Positions 42,465 through 52,614 of a DNA stretch of 64,000 nt are shown in pieces. Source of the stretch: Naumovozyma dairenensis CBS 421 (lineage: Eukaryota > Ascomycota > Saccharomycetes > Saccharomycetales > Saccharomycetaceae). The stretch spans positions 248,001 through 312,000 of the forward strand of contig NC_016485.2 of assembly GCF_000227115.2 (NCBI RefSeq), read 5' to 3'. The notes beneath the pieces were generated by a model. That model was not told where the DNA came from, ran no database searches, and was given only the letters and a program-made list of their open reading frames with translations. Made by a program: the position numbers and the translations under genes. The stretch's first letter is position 1. Each line of letters opens with the position of its first letter.

Positions 42465-42664
42465 TGTTGGAGATGGTATATATTTACCAGATATGTCCCT
42501 TTGGGGCCAGTCTGCTCCTTCCTCCCTTATAGGTGAGAGTAATATGTAATTATGTAAAATGTATATGAAGAAAAATCCTCTCTTATATACTTGTAAAATT
42601 TAACAGCACATCACATCAAATCCTGTTATACGACATGATTTAATAAACATATTAATTTCCAACA
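42465..42664 (-). mobile_element. Candidate small solo LTR of a Ty1/copia-type element
   Basis: The 200-bp stretch begins TGTTGGA and ends TCCAACA, the terminal inverted repeats usual for yeast Ty1/Ty4-like LTRs; the match extends to 8 bp each side. Read on the minus strand it starts TGTTGGAAATT, has TATATAAG (42589-42582) about 75 nt in, and ends CATCTCCAACA. It lies 249 bp upstream of a tRNA gene, where Ty1/copia elements prefer to insert. Against the call: it is short compared with the roughly 330-370 bp of S. cerevisiae LTRs, and I see no 5-bp target-site duplication (CACGT on one side, ACAGC on the other). Confidence 0.4.
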
Positions 42665-42870
42665 ACAGCAAGACTAGCAAGGAGAATATTGATTTTGAAA
42701 CATACGTTGGGGAAGGCATGTCAGAAAAAATTGGTGTATCATTAAAAGTACTTACTTCTCTAGGCTACATTATATATATCTCAAGTATAAATGTTGCTGT
42801 GGTTATTTATATTCACAAATAGTAATAATCATGATAGGAACTATGTAAGGTGTCGGTTGATTATATACAA

Positions 42871-45800
42871 TTAAGGATAACCCTGTAACAATTTTTGAAT
42901 GTGTTCATTTTCTGCTTCCAAACGACTGATGTCTTGTTCTAGGCCCTTTATATTCAATTCATAATTATTCAATTCTCTCATTCTAAACTCCTCTCTTTTA
43001 GATCTTTCTTGAATCTTTTTGGTTAAAAATTGTTCTTTAAAGATTTTAATCATCTCATCATTTTCATCTAATTCTTTCTTTAATTTTTCATGTCTAACTA
43101 ATAATTTCTCCCTTTTACTTGATAATTGATTAAACTCATTAGTCAATTTAGTTTCCTTCTTTTGAACAATTTCCAATTCCTTCTTCAAATTTTCTTCAAT
43201 CTTACTGTATTCTAATTCTTTCTTTAAATGGTCATCTTTCTTCTGTAAATATTCATCTTCCAAGGAAATTTCCTTATCTGTCAACTCTTTAAATTCCTTT
43301 TCTAAATGTTTAAAAGATTTTTCATTTTGTTGCAACGCAATCTTCAAATTATCAACTTTCAAAGTATTTTTCTCATCATTAGTTGCATTTTGTTCAATAC
43401 GATCTTTAAAATGATCAATTTCTTGTCTTGTTGAATTCAATTTCTTATTAATTTCCTTCTTAGTCTTTTTCAATTTACTTCTTTCATCAGCTAAATTTGC
43501 ATTAGTGGTCAATACAGAATGTTTCAATGTTAACAAAGGTGATAAAAATTTCCTATGATAATAAGATGGGAAACTGAAATCTAAATTTTGGAAAATTTCA
43601 GAAATATCTTCGTCAGTTGCATTAGTAGTAGTATGGTTGTTATTATTGATAGCGTTAGTTCTAATCATTAAATCAGAAATTAGATAATCATCAGTTTGAT
43701 TCAATCTATTAACGAATTGAATGTCATATGAGCATGATGGTACTAACCCTGAGACAACGACGTATTCTTCACCGACGGATTCTAAAATTAAAGCACATGA
43801 TACTTCCGTCCAAATTAACCCGTTGACTAAAACGATCAATTCACCATCATACAAGTTTTCAATGTGGAATATGATTGAATGTGTTCCGATGTCAATAATA
43901 CAAACTTTATAATCATTCTCATTTTTATTGAAGATGTTGGTCCTCGTGGAGATTAAGTTAAGTTGATCGTAATCATCTGAAGTAGTTTGTGCAATTAATG
44001 CCATTGTATTTGCTTGTTCGAAATTGTTAAATACACTTTTCCTTGTCATGATAATATCATTGTTAATGTTGTTAGTTTCATTGGATAAAGTTGTACTTAA
44101 GTCATTTGAATTAGTAAGCGTTGCATTGAAATTGTTTGAGTTATTTGATGTTTCATTTAAATATTTTTTTTCAAAATTTGTTGTCTTTAAAGTTACGACA
44201 ATGGACCATAATGGTGGGATTAAATGTTGATTTTTCCTCTTGAACAAGTGACGAATGAAATTTTCCAAATTTGTAGTTACGTTAACATCAGTTTTCAAAT
44301 TACTCGATTCAGTAAGATTATTCAAATCTACTTTTAGTTCAAATAGTTGATTGGTGAAAGTATTTTCCACTTCTGGATTCATCGTGTTATTGGGGGTCTT
44401 TGATGCGATTGATTTATATTTAGTTGCCATAGAAGTGGTTGTATTGGGCGTTACCTTTTGATCAGATGTTGTCATAACTGCTTGAATATTACTATTACTT
44501 GCAAAAGTGGTGACTGGATCAAATTTTTTACATTCAATGATTGCATTGGAAAAATGAGGCGTTGAATTCTCAGATACTTCGAAAGAATTGGTTTTAATAT
44601 TGTTATTTTTTTGATTAGCTTCAGGGAATGGGATAGTATTATTATTATTATTTACATAGTTCATATTATTCCCATTAATGGTAATAGTGTTGTTATTAGC
44701 ATCTGCATTGGATGATACATTTCTTGTTGAACCTGTTGAAGGAATCCTTTGTGAACCGCTTGAGCGGTTTAATTCATTTTTAGATAACGATATTCTATTG
44801 GGACCTCCTAGTTGACGGGAACCTGTTTTCCTTTCATCAGTATTTGTATTAATACCAGTATTGGTATTTAATAATGAATGTGATGTAATGATGTTGTTGT
44901 TATTATTATTATTGTTGTTGTTATTATTGCTATTGGTATATGGATTATAAGGGTTTTTCAAACTTTGGCAAAATTGGCTTATAACAATATGAAATGAAAT
45001 ATAATAACACAAATATTTAATATATTTTTCCAGAAGGACATTCTTAGTCCAATTTGGGTTAAATATCATCGATAATAATTTTTTCAATATAGAATACAAT
45101 TTTAGGGATACACTTGGAGTCATTCGGTAATTACCTTGAAAGTCTTTGGCCGAAAATAATGAATTTAGATGGAAAACGGTTAATAGTTCAGTGTTGAAAT
45201 GATTCACTGTTTCCAAGTTCGCAAATGGGGTTAACCTTTGATATATATTGGTGACTAATGCATATAATACAGAACATGACGTTGCATAATTCAAACAATC
45301 TGCTGGATCGTTAATTAAGAAGGATGCTATAATAGACATGGATAAATTTTCAATAGGATGTATAAAATAATTACCACCGTAAACTTGTAATAAAGATGCG
45401 AGTATTAATTCTGCCGCTATGACGGGCAAAAATAGATTTTTGGTGTACTTAACTGTAAAGGAAGGCATAATAGTTGCAGAGGAGGAACTAGATGAAGAGG
45501 TACTATTAGTTGTAGTGACTGTAGAAGTAGTAGATAGTGGTGCTATTGATGATATCGACTGACCGCTGACATGACGTATAGGTCTTTTCCCTTGTTGTTG
45601 TACAAGTTGAGGTGCTATTCCAGTACAATTATCATAACCGGTACTGTTAGTTGAATATGGTATTGTGGTAATGGTAGTACTGGCTGTATTGTGTTTAGTA
45701 TCATTCTCTGGTTCTAAATGAGCCACTTTTGCAATGGAAGGTGATGGGAGTTTATTCAAAAACAATGTGATGAAACAATTTGCAATAAAATTTCTGCATT

Positions 45801-45945
45801 TGGTGGCAACGACAAAGGATACCAATAAACACAGGGAGTTAAAATGATTAAAACTCAAGAACACTATAAACAATGCCAGCGTATCTTTGAATCTATGTCT
45901 TTTAGCGAATGCCAACGGTTGAGAATCACGCTGAACGGCTATCAT
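42871..45945 (-). CDS. NNF2: Nnf2-like protein with C-terminal coiled coil
   Basis: Orthologue by position of YGR089W (Nnf2), a poorly characterised protein linked by interactions to the RNA polymerase machinery and chromosome segregation. The 1024-residue product has hydrophobic helices near residues 30-80 and 160-230, which suggests membrane insertion. A long Asn/Ser/Thr-rich middle follows, with a polyasparagine run (DNA about 44891-44934). The C-terminus is a strong coiled coil of about 190 residues rich in Lys/Glu. The frame extends to 45987 only through TTG, so the ATG at 45945 is used. S. cerevisiae Nnf2 is about 936 residues. Function is not established from sequence. Confidence 0.82.
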   Translation of the reverse strand: MIAVQRDSQPLAFAKRHRFKDTLALFIVFLSFNHFNSLCLLVSFVVATKCRNFIANCFITLFLNKLPSPSIAKVAHLEPENDTKHNTASTTITTIPYSTNSTGYDNCTGIAPQLVQQQGKRPIRHVSGQSISSIAPLSTTSTVTTTNSTSSSSSSSATIMPSFTVKYTKNLFLPVIAAELILASLLQVYGGNYFIHPIENLSMSIIASFLINDPADCLNYATSCSVLYALVTNIYQRLTPFANLETVNHFNTELLTVFHLNSLFSAKDFQGNYRMTPSVSLKLYSILKKLLSMIFNPNWTKNVLLEKYIKYLCYYISFHIVISQFCQSLKNPYNPYTNSNNNNNNNNNNNNIITSHSLLNTNTGINTNTDERKTGSRQLGGPNRISLSKNELNRSSGSQRIPSTGSTRNVSSNADANNNTITINGNNMNYVNNNNNTIPFPEANQKNNNIKTNSFEVSENSTPHFSNAIIECKKFDPVTTFASNSNIQAVMTTSDQKVTPNTTTSMATKYKSIASKTPNNTMNPEVENTFTNQLFELKVDLNNLTESSNLKTDVNVTTNLENFIRHLFKRKNQHLIPPLWSIVVTLKTTNFEKKYLNETSNNSNNFNATLTNSNDLSTTLSNETNNINNDIIMTRKSVFNNFEQANTMALIAQTTSDDYDQLNLISTRTNIFNKNENDYKVCIIDIGTHSIIFHIENLYDGELIVLVNGLIWTEVSCALILESVGEEYVVVSGLVPSCSYDIQFVNRLNQTDDYLISDLMIRTNAINNNNHTTTNATDEDISEIFQNLDFSFPSYYHRKFLSPLLTLKHSVLTTNANLADERSKLKKTKKEINKKLNSTRQEIDHFKDRIEQNATNDEKNTLKVDNLKIALQQNEKSFKHLEKEFKELTDKEISLEDEYLQKKDDHLKKELEYSKIEENLKKELEIVQKKETKLTNEFNQLSSKREKLLVRHEKLKKELDENDEMIKIFKEQFLTKKIQERSKREEFRMRELNNYELNIKGLEQDISRLEAENEHIQKLLQGYP

Positions 45946-46178
45946 ATTTTTTCGTGTTTTCTTATCCGTTAGTTCCTCTTTTGACAAGGACTAAAACCAG
46001 ACCGATGGATACTATTCGATAAGGAAGATGTAGGGTATAATGTGTGTAACTATTAGAACAGCAGCTTTATTATTTACCATAAAATAGAGTTTGTTTGAAA
46101 GCAAAGCATATCCAACATAATTTTCACTGGAAGTTCTATAAATAACGTCTTGCAGAATAAATCTTTCGATGTTTGTTG

Positions 46179-46206
46179 AAATTTCAAATTTCAAATTTCA
46201 AATTTC
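46179..46206. repeat. 7-bp tandem repeat, AAATTTC x4
   Basis: Four perfect head-to-tail copies of AAATTTC, followed by decayed units (CTCAAATGTC). It lies about 235 bp upstream of the NNF2 start. AAATTTC-type runs can form short hairpins. Confidence 0.9.
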
Positions 46207-46340
46207 AAAATCTCAAATGTCAAAATAAAAATAGTGGGGGTGTCTCTCCGGGTAACCGTAACTACACAGTCTATACGAAGAGATGATTATCTGTCACATT
46301 AACATTCATATATTGATCATCAACCATCTGAAGATATTAT

Positions 46341-46364
46341 TATATATATATATATATATATATA
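46341..46364. repeat. TA dinucleotide repeat (12 units)
   Basis: An uninterrupted (TA)12 tract in the NNF2 upstream region. Such tracts are length-variable. Confidence 0.9.
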
Positions 46365-46807
46365 GGTAGACCATCTAATCTTTAACTTGTCAGAGTAGTT
46401 TCTAGCTTTGTTTTTAATCTTACAATTTCCTTTTGGAAGTTTTATTAAACGTTTAAGTGATGAAAATACAATTACCCAATGACTCTGTACCCTACTCTGT
46501 ACTGTAGTCTGCCGCCGTTGAACTTTTTGTTTTATTTGCTTCAAACTAGAACTTGGGAAATTCTTATCATGTCATGTATAATTTTTTTTAGCTGTCATAT
46601 GTATATATTGTGATATAAGACTATAAATAATAAGAATAAAAAGAATAACAATAGTGATGTTTGTGAGACCAGTTTTTTTCTTTTTAAATATATACAATAG
46701 GTTGGAGACATCTAATTATCATACCATTACAAGCGTAGTAAACACTCGTACCTTTCGTATGTGTTGGCTGGTTCTCAAAATAAATATTTATGAATGTATT
46801 TTTTTTT

Positions 46808-48532
46808 CTAGCTTGGAGGTGCCATACCAATTGCCTTGGCATATCCTTCAAAATCAACAGGCTTCCATGGGACTTTCAAACCTTCAGCAATTTGACTGCC
46901 TAGATCTTTATTCAATAAACCGAAATATTGAGCAACTCTAACTTTAACAATTTCAGTCTTACAAGTAGATGCATGATCTACAACATTCTTAACAAAAGTC
47001 TTCTTATCGTCATCATTGAAAACATTTTCGTACAAAGCTCTTGGTTGTTCAAAATCTAATGGTGAAACCCCATTAACATAAGTGTAAGAATTAATCTTAT
47101 TATTAATAACATTTTCATGTTCCAAAAATTTTTCTTCTTGTTTCTTAACATCAGCTTTAACAGCATCTTCCAAGACGACACCTTGATATTTGGAATCTTC
47201 TACTTTATCATCATCTAAAGTCAAATTAGCAAATTTCATATTTGCTGATGGTAATGTAGAGATGAAATTTGGTTGATTACCATAATTGTATAATGTAGCT
47301 GTACCATCTCTATGATAATTAGCAGGATTATATGGACATTCTAGGGGGGTACCATTCAATGAGCCAACGCCACCATTACCTGCCATTCTCTTACCCGTGA
47401 CAGGACATACAACATTTCTTGGACGATTAACAGGTAATTGATTATAGTTTCCACCTAATCTATGGCGTTGAGTATCAGGATATGAAAACAATCTACTTTG
47501 TAAGACAGGATCATTTGAAGGTTCAATCCCAGGAATACAAGTATTACTTGGAGAAAATGCAATTTGTTCAATTTCTTCAAAGAAATTTTCTACATTTTCA
47601 GTGAATCTAATTTCACCAAATTTCCTCAATGGGAAATCTTTATGTGGCCAAATCTTAGTTAAATCATTGATGGAATATCTAAATAATTCAGCTTGCTTTG
47701 GGGTCATAGTTTGAATGAAACATTCTAATTTTGGAGCTGTACCACTAGCAACTTGTTCATATAATTTTTCTTGATTATAATTTGGATTGCTACCAGCTAA
47801 CTCATTCCCTTCTTCTACTGATAACGTTGTGAAATCCTTTTCTGGTTTGACATGGATTTGTACGTATGTAATTTCACCCTTTCTGTTAATGAATTTAAAG
47901 GCATGACCTGAATAAGAAGACATTTCAGCCCAATTCTTTGGAATACCTCTATCACCAAACATATAAGTGACTTGATGGATAGATTCTGGATTTTGTGTCA
48001 AATAATCCCAATACATGGAACTATCAGAGGCCGCGTTCAAGTTCGTTTGAGGATGTCTCTTTTGAGAATGAATGAAATGAGGGAATTTAAGAGCATCTTT
48101 AATGAAGAAAACAGGAGTATTGTTGAAGACCCAATCGTGGTTACCCCAAGGAGTATAGAATTTGAAAGAAGCACCTCTTGGATCTCTAACGGTATCAGCA
48201 CTACCCTTTTCACCACCGACAGTGGAAAATCTAACGACACCAGGGAATTTGTAACCAACTTCTTGGTATGGTTTAGCAAAAGTTATGTCACTTAATGAAT
48301 CAGTCAATTCGAATTCAACTCTGCAACCACCACCATGAGCATGGACAACACGTTCAGGGACTCTTTCTCTGTCGAAATGAGCAAGAGTTTCAATTAGATT
48401 GATATCTTGAAGTAATAATGGACCATCAGGTCTTGAGTATTGGGAGCTGTATGGGTGATGAGGATAGGCAACCCCGTTTTCTAGGGCGTAAACGGTTGGT
48501 TTTTCGAGTTTTTTGCTTTTATCGTCAAACAT
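46808..48532 (-). CDS. CTT1: Cytosolic catalase T
   Basis: Haem catalase that breaks H2O2 down to water and O2; Ctt1 is the cytosolic, stress-induced catalase of yeast. The 574-residue protein has the distal His64 in ERVVHA, the catalytic Asn in WVFNNTPVFF (about 137-138) and the proximal haem-ligand motif RLFSYPDTQRHRLG. It ends GMAPPS, with no peroxisomal SKL-type signal, which fits Ctt1 and not Cta1. The residue two after the distal His is His, where S. cerevisiae has Lys. The frame reaches 48544 only via TTG, so the ATG at 48532 is used. Upstream STRE and Yap-type sites fit stress induction. Confidence 0.97.
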   Translation of the reverse strand: MFDDKSKKLEKPTVYALENGVAYPHHPYSSQYSRPDGPLLLQDINLIETLAHFDRERVPERVVHAHGGGCRVEFELTDSLSDITFAKPYQEVGYKFPGVVRFSTVGGEKGSADTVRDPRGASFKFYTPWGNHDWVFNNTPVFFIKDALKFPHFIHSQKRHPQTNLNAASDSSMYWDYLTQNPESIHQVTYMFGDRGIPKNWAEMSSYSGHAFKFINRKGEITYVQIHVKPEKDFTTLSVEEGNELAGSNPNYNQEKLYEQVASGTAPKLECFIQTMTPKQAELFRYSINDLTKIWPHKDFPLRKFGEIRFTENVENFFEEIEQIAFSPSNTCIPGIEPSNDPVLQSRLFSYPDTQRHRLGGNYNQLPVNRPRNVVCPVTGKRMAGNGGVGSLNGTPLECPYNPANYHRDGTATLYNYGNQPNFISTLPSANMKFANLTLDDDKVEDSKYQGVVLEDAVKADVKKQEEKFLEHENVINNKINSYTYVNGVSPLDFEQPRALYENVFNDDDKKTFVKNVVDHASTCKTEIVKVRVAQYFGLLNKDLGSQIAEGLKVPWKPVDFEGYAKAIGMAPPS

Positions 48533-48708
48533 TCTGTTCCTCAAGTTGTTATTGATTTGTTTTAAAGGTAGTTAAGTACTTGTATTCAGTGAGATACAAG
48601 AGATATAAGAGATGAAAGGATATAACAAGGCATGTTCTTATTTTAGTTAAGATGATTTTGCTTCTCTTTTTATATGGTATCAGTTTTCCAAAAGATTAAG
48701 GTAGATCC

Positions 48709-48781
48709 CCCCTAATAATGAGGCCATTCGCAGTATTCAGTGGACTATTGCATATCTTATTATTATTGTTGGAGAGAGGGG
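48709..48781. promoter_or_regulatory. Two STRE stress-response elements upstream of CTT1
   Basis: CCCCT at 48709-48713 and AGGGG at 48777-48781, about 180 and 245 bp from the CTT1 ATG. STREs bind Msn2/Msn4, and CTT1 is a classic Msn2/4 target in S. cerevisiae. Five-base motifs are common by chance, but location and gene identity support them. Confidence 0.6.
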
Positions 48782-49185
48782 AGGTTGGTTATAGCGGCGT
48801 CACTCGTATTTCTGACAGGACATATTAGCTCATAATTTTTACTCAGCAAGATGTTCTAGCCACTCGTGGCAGTTAGTGAAGTAACGAAGTTACGAGATTG
48901 TTATTGCAAGGGATATACTTCTTCCATCGATGTAACGTGAGTGGATTATAGGCTATATACACTAGCAACAGTCCGTGGGTGGGAGGAAGGAAATAACGTA
49001 TTTTACGAAGATCGTTTGTTTGGTTTTTGTCCCTATTGACGTGTCAAGAAAAGAAGTTGCCTATCCAATATATCCTTTTTATCCTTGGCATCGTTCATGG
49101 GTAACGGCCCAGACACAACTGAAAACAGCGAGGGCAGCAGCGAAGCAGCGAGAACAGTTTTTCCGAGCAGAATAGGAGATCGAAT

Positions 49186-49197
49186 GATTACGTAATC
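49186..49197. promoter_or_regulatory. Yap/bZIP-type palindrome in the CTT1-PIL1 region
   Basis: GATTACGTAATC is a perfect 12-bp palindrome with the core TTACGTAA, a site type bound by yeast Yap/bZIP factors. It lies about 650 bp from the CTT1 ATG. A second TTACGTAA is at 50002-50009. Confidence 0.45.
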
Positions 49198-49544
49198 TTC
49201 TCGCGTCAATGCTGTGGTCTACCATGCGTAAGATTTCTGATCGTTCGGAACAACCATTTCATAGTCTGTTCTATTCGAAAAACCGAAAATAGAATGACAG
49301 AACGTACGCGTATGTACGTATGCGTCTTTGAGTTTAGCTCGATTTGATTTATTTTCTTGCAGGCTTGCAGTCTTGCCTACTTGTTGGCTTACGAAAGACT
49401 TCATTCTTTTTTAGAATATGGAATTTTTTATTCAACAGGCGTAGAAATAACCGGCTTACATAACATTACGTGTATTAAGTTAGTGTCTCGAATTATATCT
49501 AAAATAGGCAGGTGGAACTTCATAACAGTTCCAAACTAGCCCGT

Positions 49545-49568
49545 CTACGTATGTGCGTACATACGTAG
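49545..49568. repeat. 10-bp inverted repeat with 4-nt loop
   Basis: CTACGTATGT and ACATACGTAG are perfect reverse complements separated by GCGT. It sits mid-way in the CTT1-PIL1 region. No T run follows that would make it a typical terminator. Confidence 0.85.
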
Positions 49569-51501
49569 TTTTAGTTGAATCTTTACCAGCAAAATAAAAT
49601 TCTCAACCTTCAGACTTAAAGGTTAAGATCCTTACTTACATTAAACTAGCGGGATATAACTTAGAAGTTTTTTGCCAAAAATTTAGTTTAAATCTTGGAG
49701 ATTATGCCATAGAAACTGCAAAAAAGGAAGATTACGGAAATATTATATTGCTTACCGATCATTGTCCCAGGAAAGGCATAATAGTTTAAGTTTACCAATC
49801 TAATAATTCAAATTTTTATTATACAGGTAAATACAGATGACTTGATATTCCTTCACAAAACAACAACATATCATTTCCCTCAACGCTTTATTATTATATT
49901 TTACAACATCATCCTCCATATTGTTAGAACAACGTTAACTGAACTGGATCTATTCTCTTTATGTTGTTTTTCCGGTAAAGCAAACTTGGAAGCCGCATGT
50001 GTTACGTAATTGATTGATAAATATATTTATTTACACAAAGAAGCAATAGTCAGAGAATACGTAAGTCCATCTTCAGATGAACCGCTATGCGGAATATATA
50101 AATGGACAATGTAATAAAATAGAAGATTAGAAAGACTCACCTTGAAAATACATAAACACAGGACGCCGAAGTACATGTAGTGGATCAAAGTATATACTTT
50201 TCAATAACCATACATAATCAATACAACAACAACACCGCTCACGATTGTAGTGATGACTCTCGGGTAAATGAACAGAGAGACCCCCGTGGTTCTAGAGCTA
50301 AATCAGCACCGAAAGTATGAACATATTCTCTTTTTGATCTTTTTTGGAAAAAGAATGAAGATAACTTGTTGATTTTAAGAAGAGATATTGTGTATGAATA
50401 GAAGTGATTAGGTTTTATTATTTTTTAGATTCGTTCGGTAAATAAAATATATTATGAAAATATCATTTTTATTTTTTTTTATTTATTTTTTGGATAGTTT
50501 TATTTAATTTTGTTTTAGTAACCTTCTTCTCTTTGAGACATGATTTCTCTGGAACAATTCTACAGTTTTCTATTCTCCTTGTTTTCTTTTCTATGTTTAA
50601 ATAAAAACAAACAATGGTATTATACATTACACCCCAAGTTATTTCACCTTACTCTCATGTTTTATCTTTAACAATTTTACAGACGCTTCTCAATCCTAAA
50701 TGAGAAATAATAAGAATCAAATAATCAAGGCTCTATAAAAAAGAGACGATAATGAATAACTATTTATTAAAATTTATTAAGATTAGTATTAGTAGAAAAT
50801 AAGTACGTAATAGCATTTTCACTAGAGTCTGTGTTGCTGTCGTTGTTTTAAGGGTCGCTAAAGAACATGAAAATTAGAATGTACGTTAACTAACCACTAT
50901 ACAAACCGATGGCTCCGCGGATGAATATACAATACAGTCTGTATTTTCTGGAGAAGACCAAAAACACAATTTCCAAAAACGGAAACAGTCTCTCCCTTAT
51001 GAGGAAACTAGCCGTATGAATTTTTTTTGATTTTCCTTATTAAGAGATGCATTAATTAATTTCCCTTTTCCATTCATCGAAAATTAACAAGGCTGCGTAG
51101 TCCCCTTCGCAGTTATTACTGGTCAATCCCTTTTCCTCCTCGAAGCTCGAACGAAGCGCCGTTAACCGTTAACCGTTGCCGCTGCTGTTGCTGTTGCTGC
51201 TGATGAACAAAACAAAACAAAACAAAACAAACAAACAAAATTACTTGGCCTTCCCCCGCCCCTTCTCGCTACTCACGAACAACACAACCAATTTTTCACC
51301 CCGTTTTCCCTCCACTTGCATTTTTCACAAATAAAGGATCCCAGGCTCGACCTCGAGGAAGGGACAACAGTTACTTCTTAAATTACTTAAGAACCCTCTT
51401 TTGCTTATTTCACCTCCTTTCTCTTCCCTTCACTCGTTTCTTATTCTTGATTCTCTCGAGAACATCAATCACATAAACGCAAACGCAAACACAAACACAA
51501 A

Positions 51502-52614
51502 ATGCATAGAACTTATTCCTTAAGGAATTCAAGAGCACCCACTGCAGCTCAATTACAAAGTCCACCTCCACCAACATCCTCAACGAAATCCAGATTCTTC
51601 GGTAAAGGTGGTATTGCTTATAATTTCAGAACCAAGACTGCAGGATCATTTGGTCCTGAATTATCAAGGAAATTATCTCAATTAGTGAAAATTGAGAAGA
51701 ATGTCTTAAGATCATTAGAAATTGCGTCCAATGAAAGACGTGATGCTGCTAAACAATTATCTGTTTGGGGGTTAGAAAATGATGATGACGTTTCTGATAT
51801 TACTGATAAATTGGGTGTCTTAATTTATGAAGTTAGTGAATTGGATGATCAATTTATTGATCGTTATGATCAATATAGATTGACTATGAAATCAATTAGA
51901 GATATTGAAGGGTCTGTTCAACCTTCAAGAGACCGTAAGGATAAAATTACTGATAAGATTGCTTACTTGAAGTATAAAGATCCTCAATCTACAAAGATTG
52001 AAGTGTTGGAACAAGAATTGGTTAGAGCTGAAGCGGAAAGTTTAGTTGCTGAAGCTCAATTGTCAAATATTACTAGATCAAAATTGAGAGCAGCTTTCAA
52101 TTATCAATTCGATTCCATAATTGAACATTCTGAAAAGATTGCATTGATTGCAGGTTATGGGAAGGCTTTATTGGAATTGTTAGATGATTCTCCTGTGACT
52201 CCTGGTGAAACGAGACCGGCTTATGATGGATATGAAGCCTCGAAACAAATCATTATTGATGCTGAAAGTGCTTTGAATGAATGGACTTTAGATTCTGCTC
52301 AAGTTAAACCAACTTTAAGTTTCAAACAAGATTATGAAGATTATGAAGAAGAAGAAGACGATGAGGGTCAAGAACCTCAAATACCAGAAGAAGAAGAAGA
52401 AGAAGAAGAAGAAGAAGAAGAGGAAATGGAAGATCAAGGTCAAGAACAAAGTATAGTGGAAGATAATCTAGATAGCCATCCATCTCAATTGGATCCAGAA
52501 CAACAACAACAAACATGGTCTGAAGAAGAAGTAGATGAAGAACATGATTTACAGGAAAGTCTACAGGAAGGTGAACATGAACAAGTTCATGAAGCCGCCG
52601 TGTCCAATATCTAA
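51502..52614 (+). CDS. PIL1: Eisosome core protein Pil1
   Basis: BAR-domain protein that self-assembles into half-cylinders shaping eisosomes/MCC furrows under the plasma membrane; it is regulated by Pkh and TORC2 signalling. The first 270 residues are nearly the same as S. cerevisiae Pil1. They include MHRTYSLRNSRAPTA, the conserved WGLENDDDVSDITDKLGVL, and DDSPVTPGETRPAYDGYEAS. Several positions separate it from Lsp1 (for example SELDDQFIDRYDQYR). The tail is acidic, with a long Glu run (DNA about 52389-52424) and a length of 370 residues, against about 339 in S. cerevisiae. It is the last gene of the chromosome VII-like block. Confidence 0.98.
   Translation: MHRTYSLRNSRAPTAAQLQSPPPPTSSTKSRFFGKGGIAYNFRTKTAGSFGPELSRKLSQLVKIEKNVLRSLEIASNERRDAAKQLSVWGLENDDDVSDITDKLGVLIYEVSELDDQFIDRYDQYRLTMKSIRDIEGSVQPSRDRKDKITDKIAYLKYKDPQSTKIEVLEQELVRAEAESLVAEAQLSNITRSKLRAAFNYQFDSIIEHSEKIALIAGYGKALLELLDDSPVTPGETRPAYDGYEASKQIIIDAESALNEWTLDSAQVKPTLSFKQDYEDYEEEEDDEGQEPQIPEEEEEEEEEEEEEMEDQGQEQSIVEDNLDSHPSQLDPEQQQQTWSEEEVDEEHDLQESLQEGEHEQVHEAAVSNI

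Larger units (their letters stand above)
41687..42870. other. UTP22-NNF2 spacer with tRNA-Thr and possible LTR
   Basis: About 1.2 kb between the UTP22 start and the NNF2 end (both genes on the minus strand). It holds a tRNA-Thr gene (42145-42216) and a candidate solo LTR (42465-42664), each listed. The rest is AT-rich and no other gene is seen. Confidence 0.5.
45946..46807. other. NNF2 upstream / CTT1 downstream spacer with simple repeats
   Basis: 862 bp between tandem minus-strand genes. It contains a 7-bp tandem repeat and a TA dinucleotide repeat (both listed). No RNA gene or coding region is recognised. Confidence 0.45.
48533..51501. other. 3-kb divergent CTT1-PIL1 intergenic region
   Basis: The longest gap in the window. 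S. cerevisiae has PDC6 here, but no decarboxylase or relic is visible. It holds STRE-type sites close to CTT1, two TTACGTAA palindromes, a 10-bp inverted repeat (49545-49568), an AT-rich tract (about 50441-50516, roughly 92 percent A+T by hand count), a GCTGTT-type tract near 51179-51202 and an AAAAC repeat near 51206-51240. Just before PIL1 there are CAAAC-type repeats in the likely leader. No ORF over about 66 codons and no tRNA or snoRNA was recognised. Confidence 0.5.

Noticed and set aside
48760..48790. TGTTGGAGAG as a possible LTR end
   Set aside because: No CCAACA partner at a reasonable distance and no nearby tRNA gene; here the AGGGG reads better as an STRE.
49940..50340. Possible C/D-box snoRNA around GTGATGA near 50252
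   Set aside because: A C-box-like GTGATGA is present but no CTGA D box or terminal stem follows within a suitable distance.
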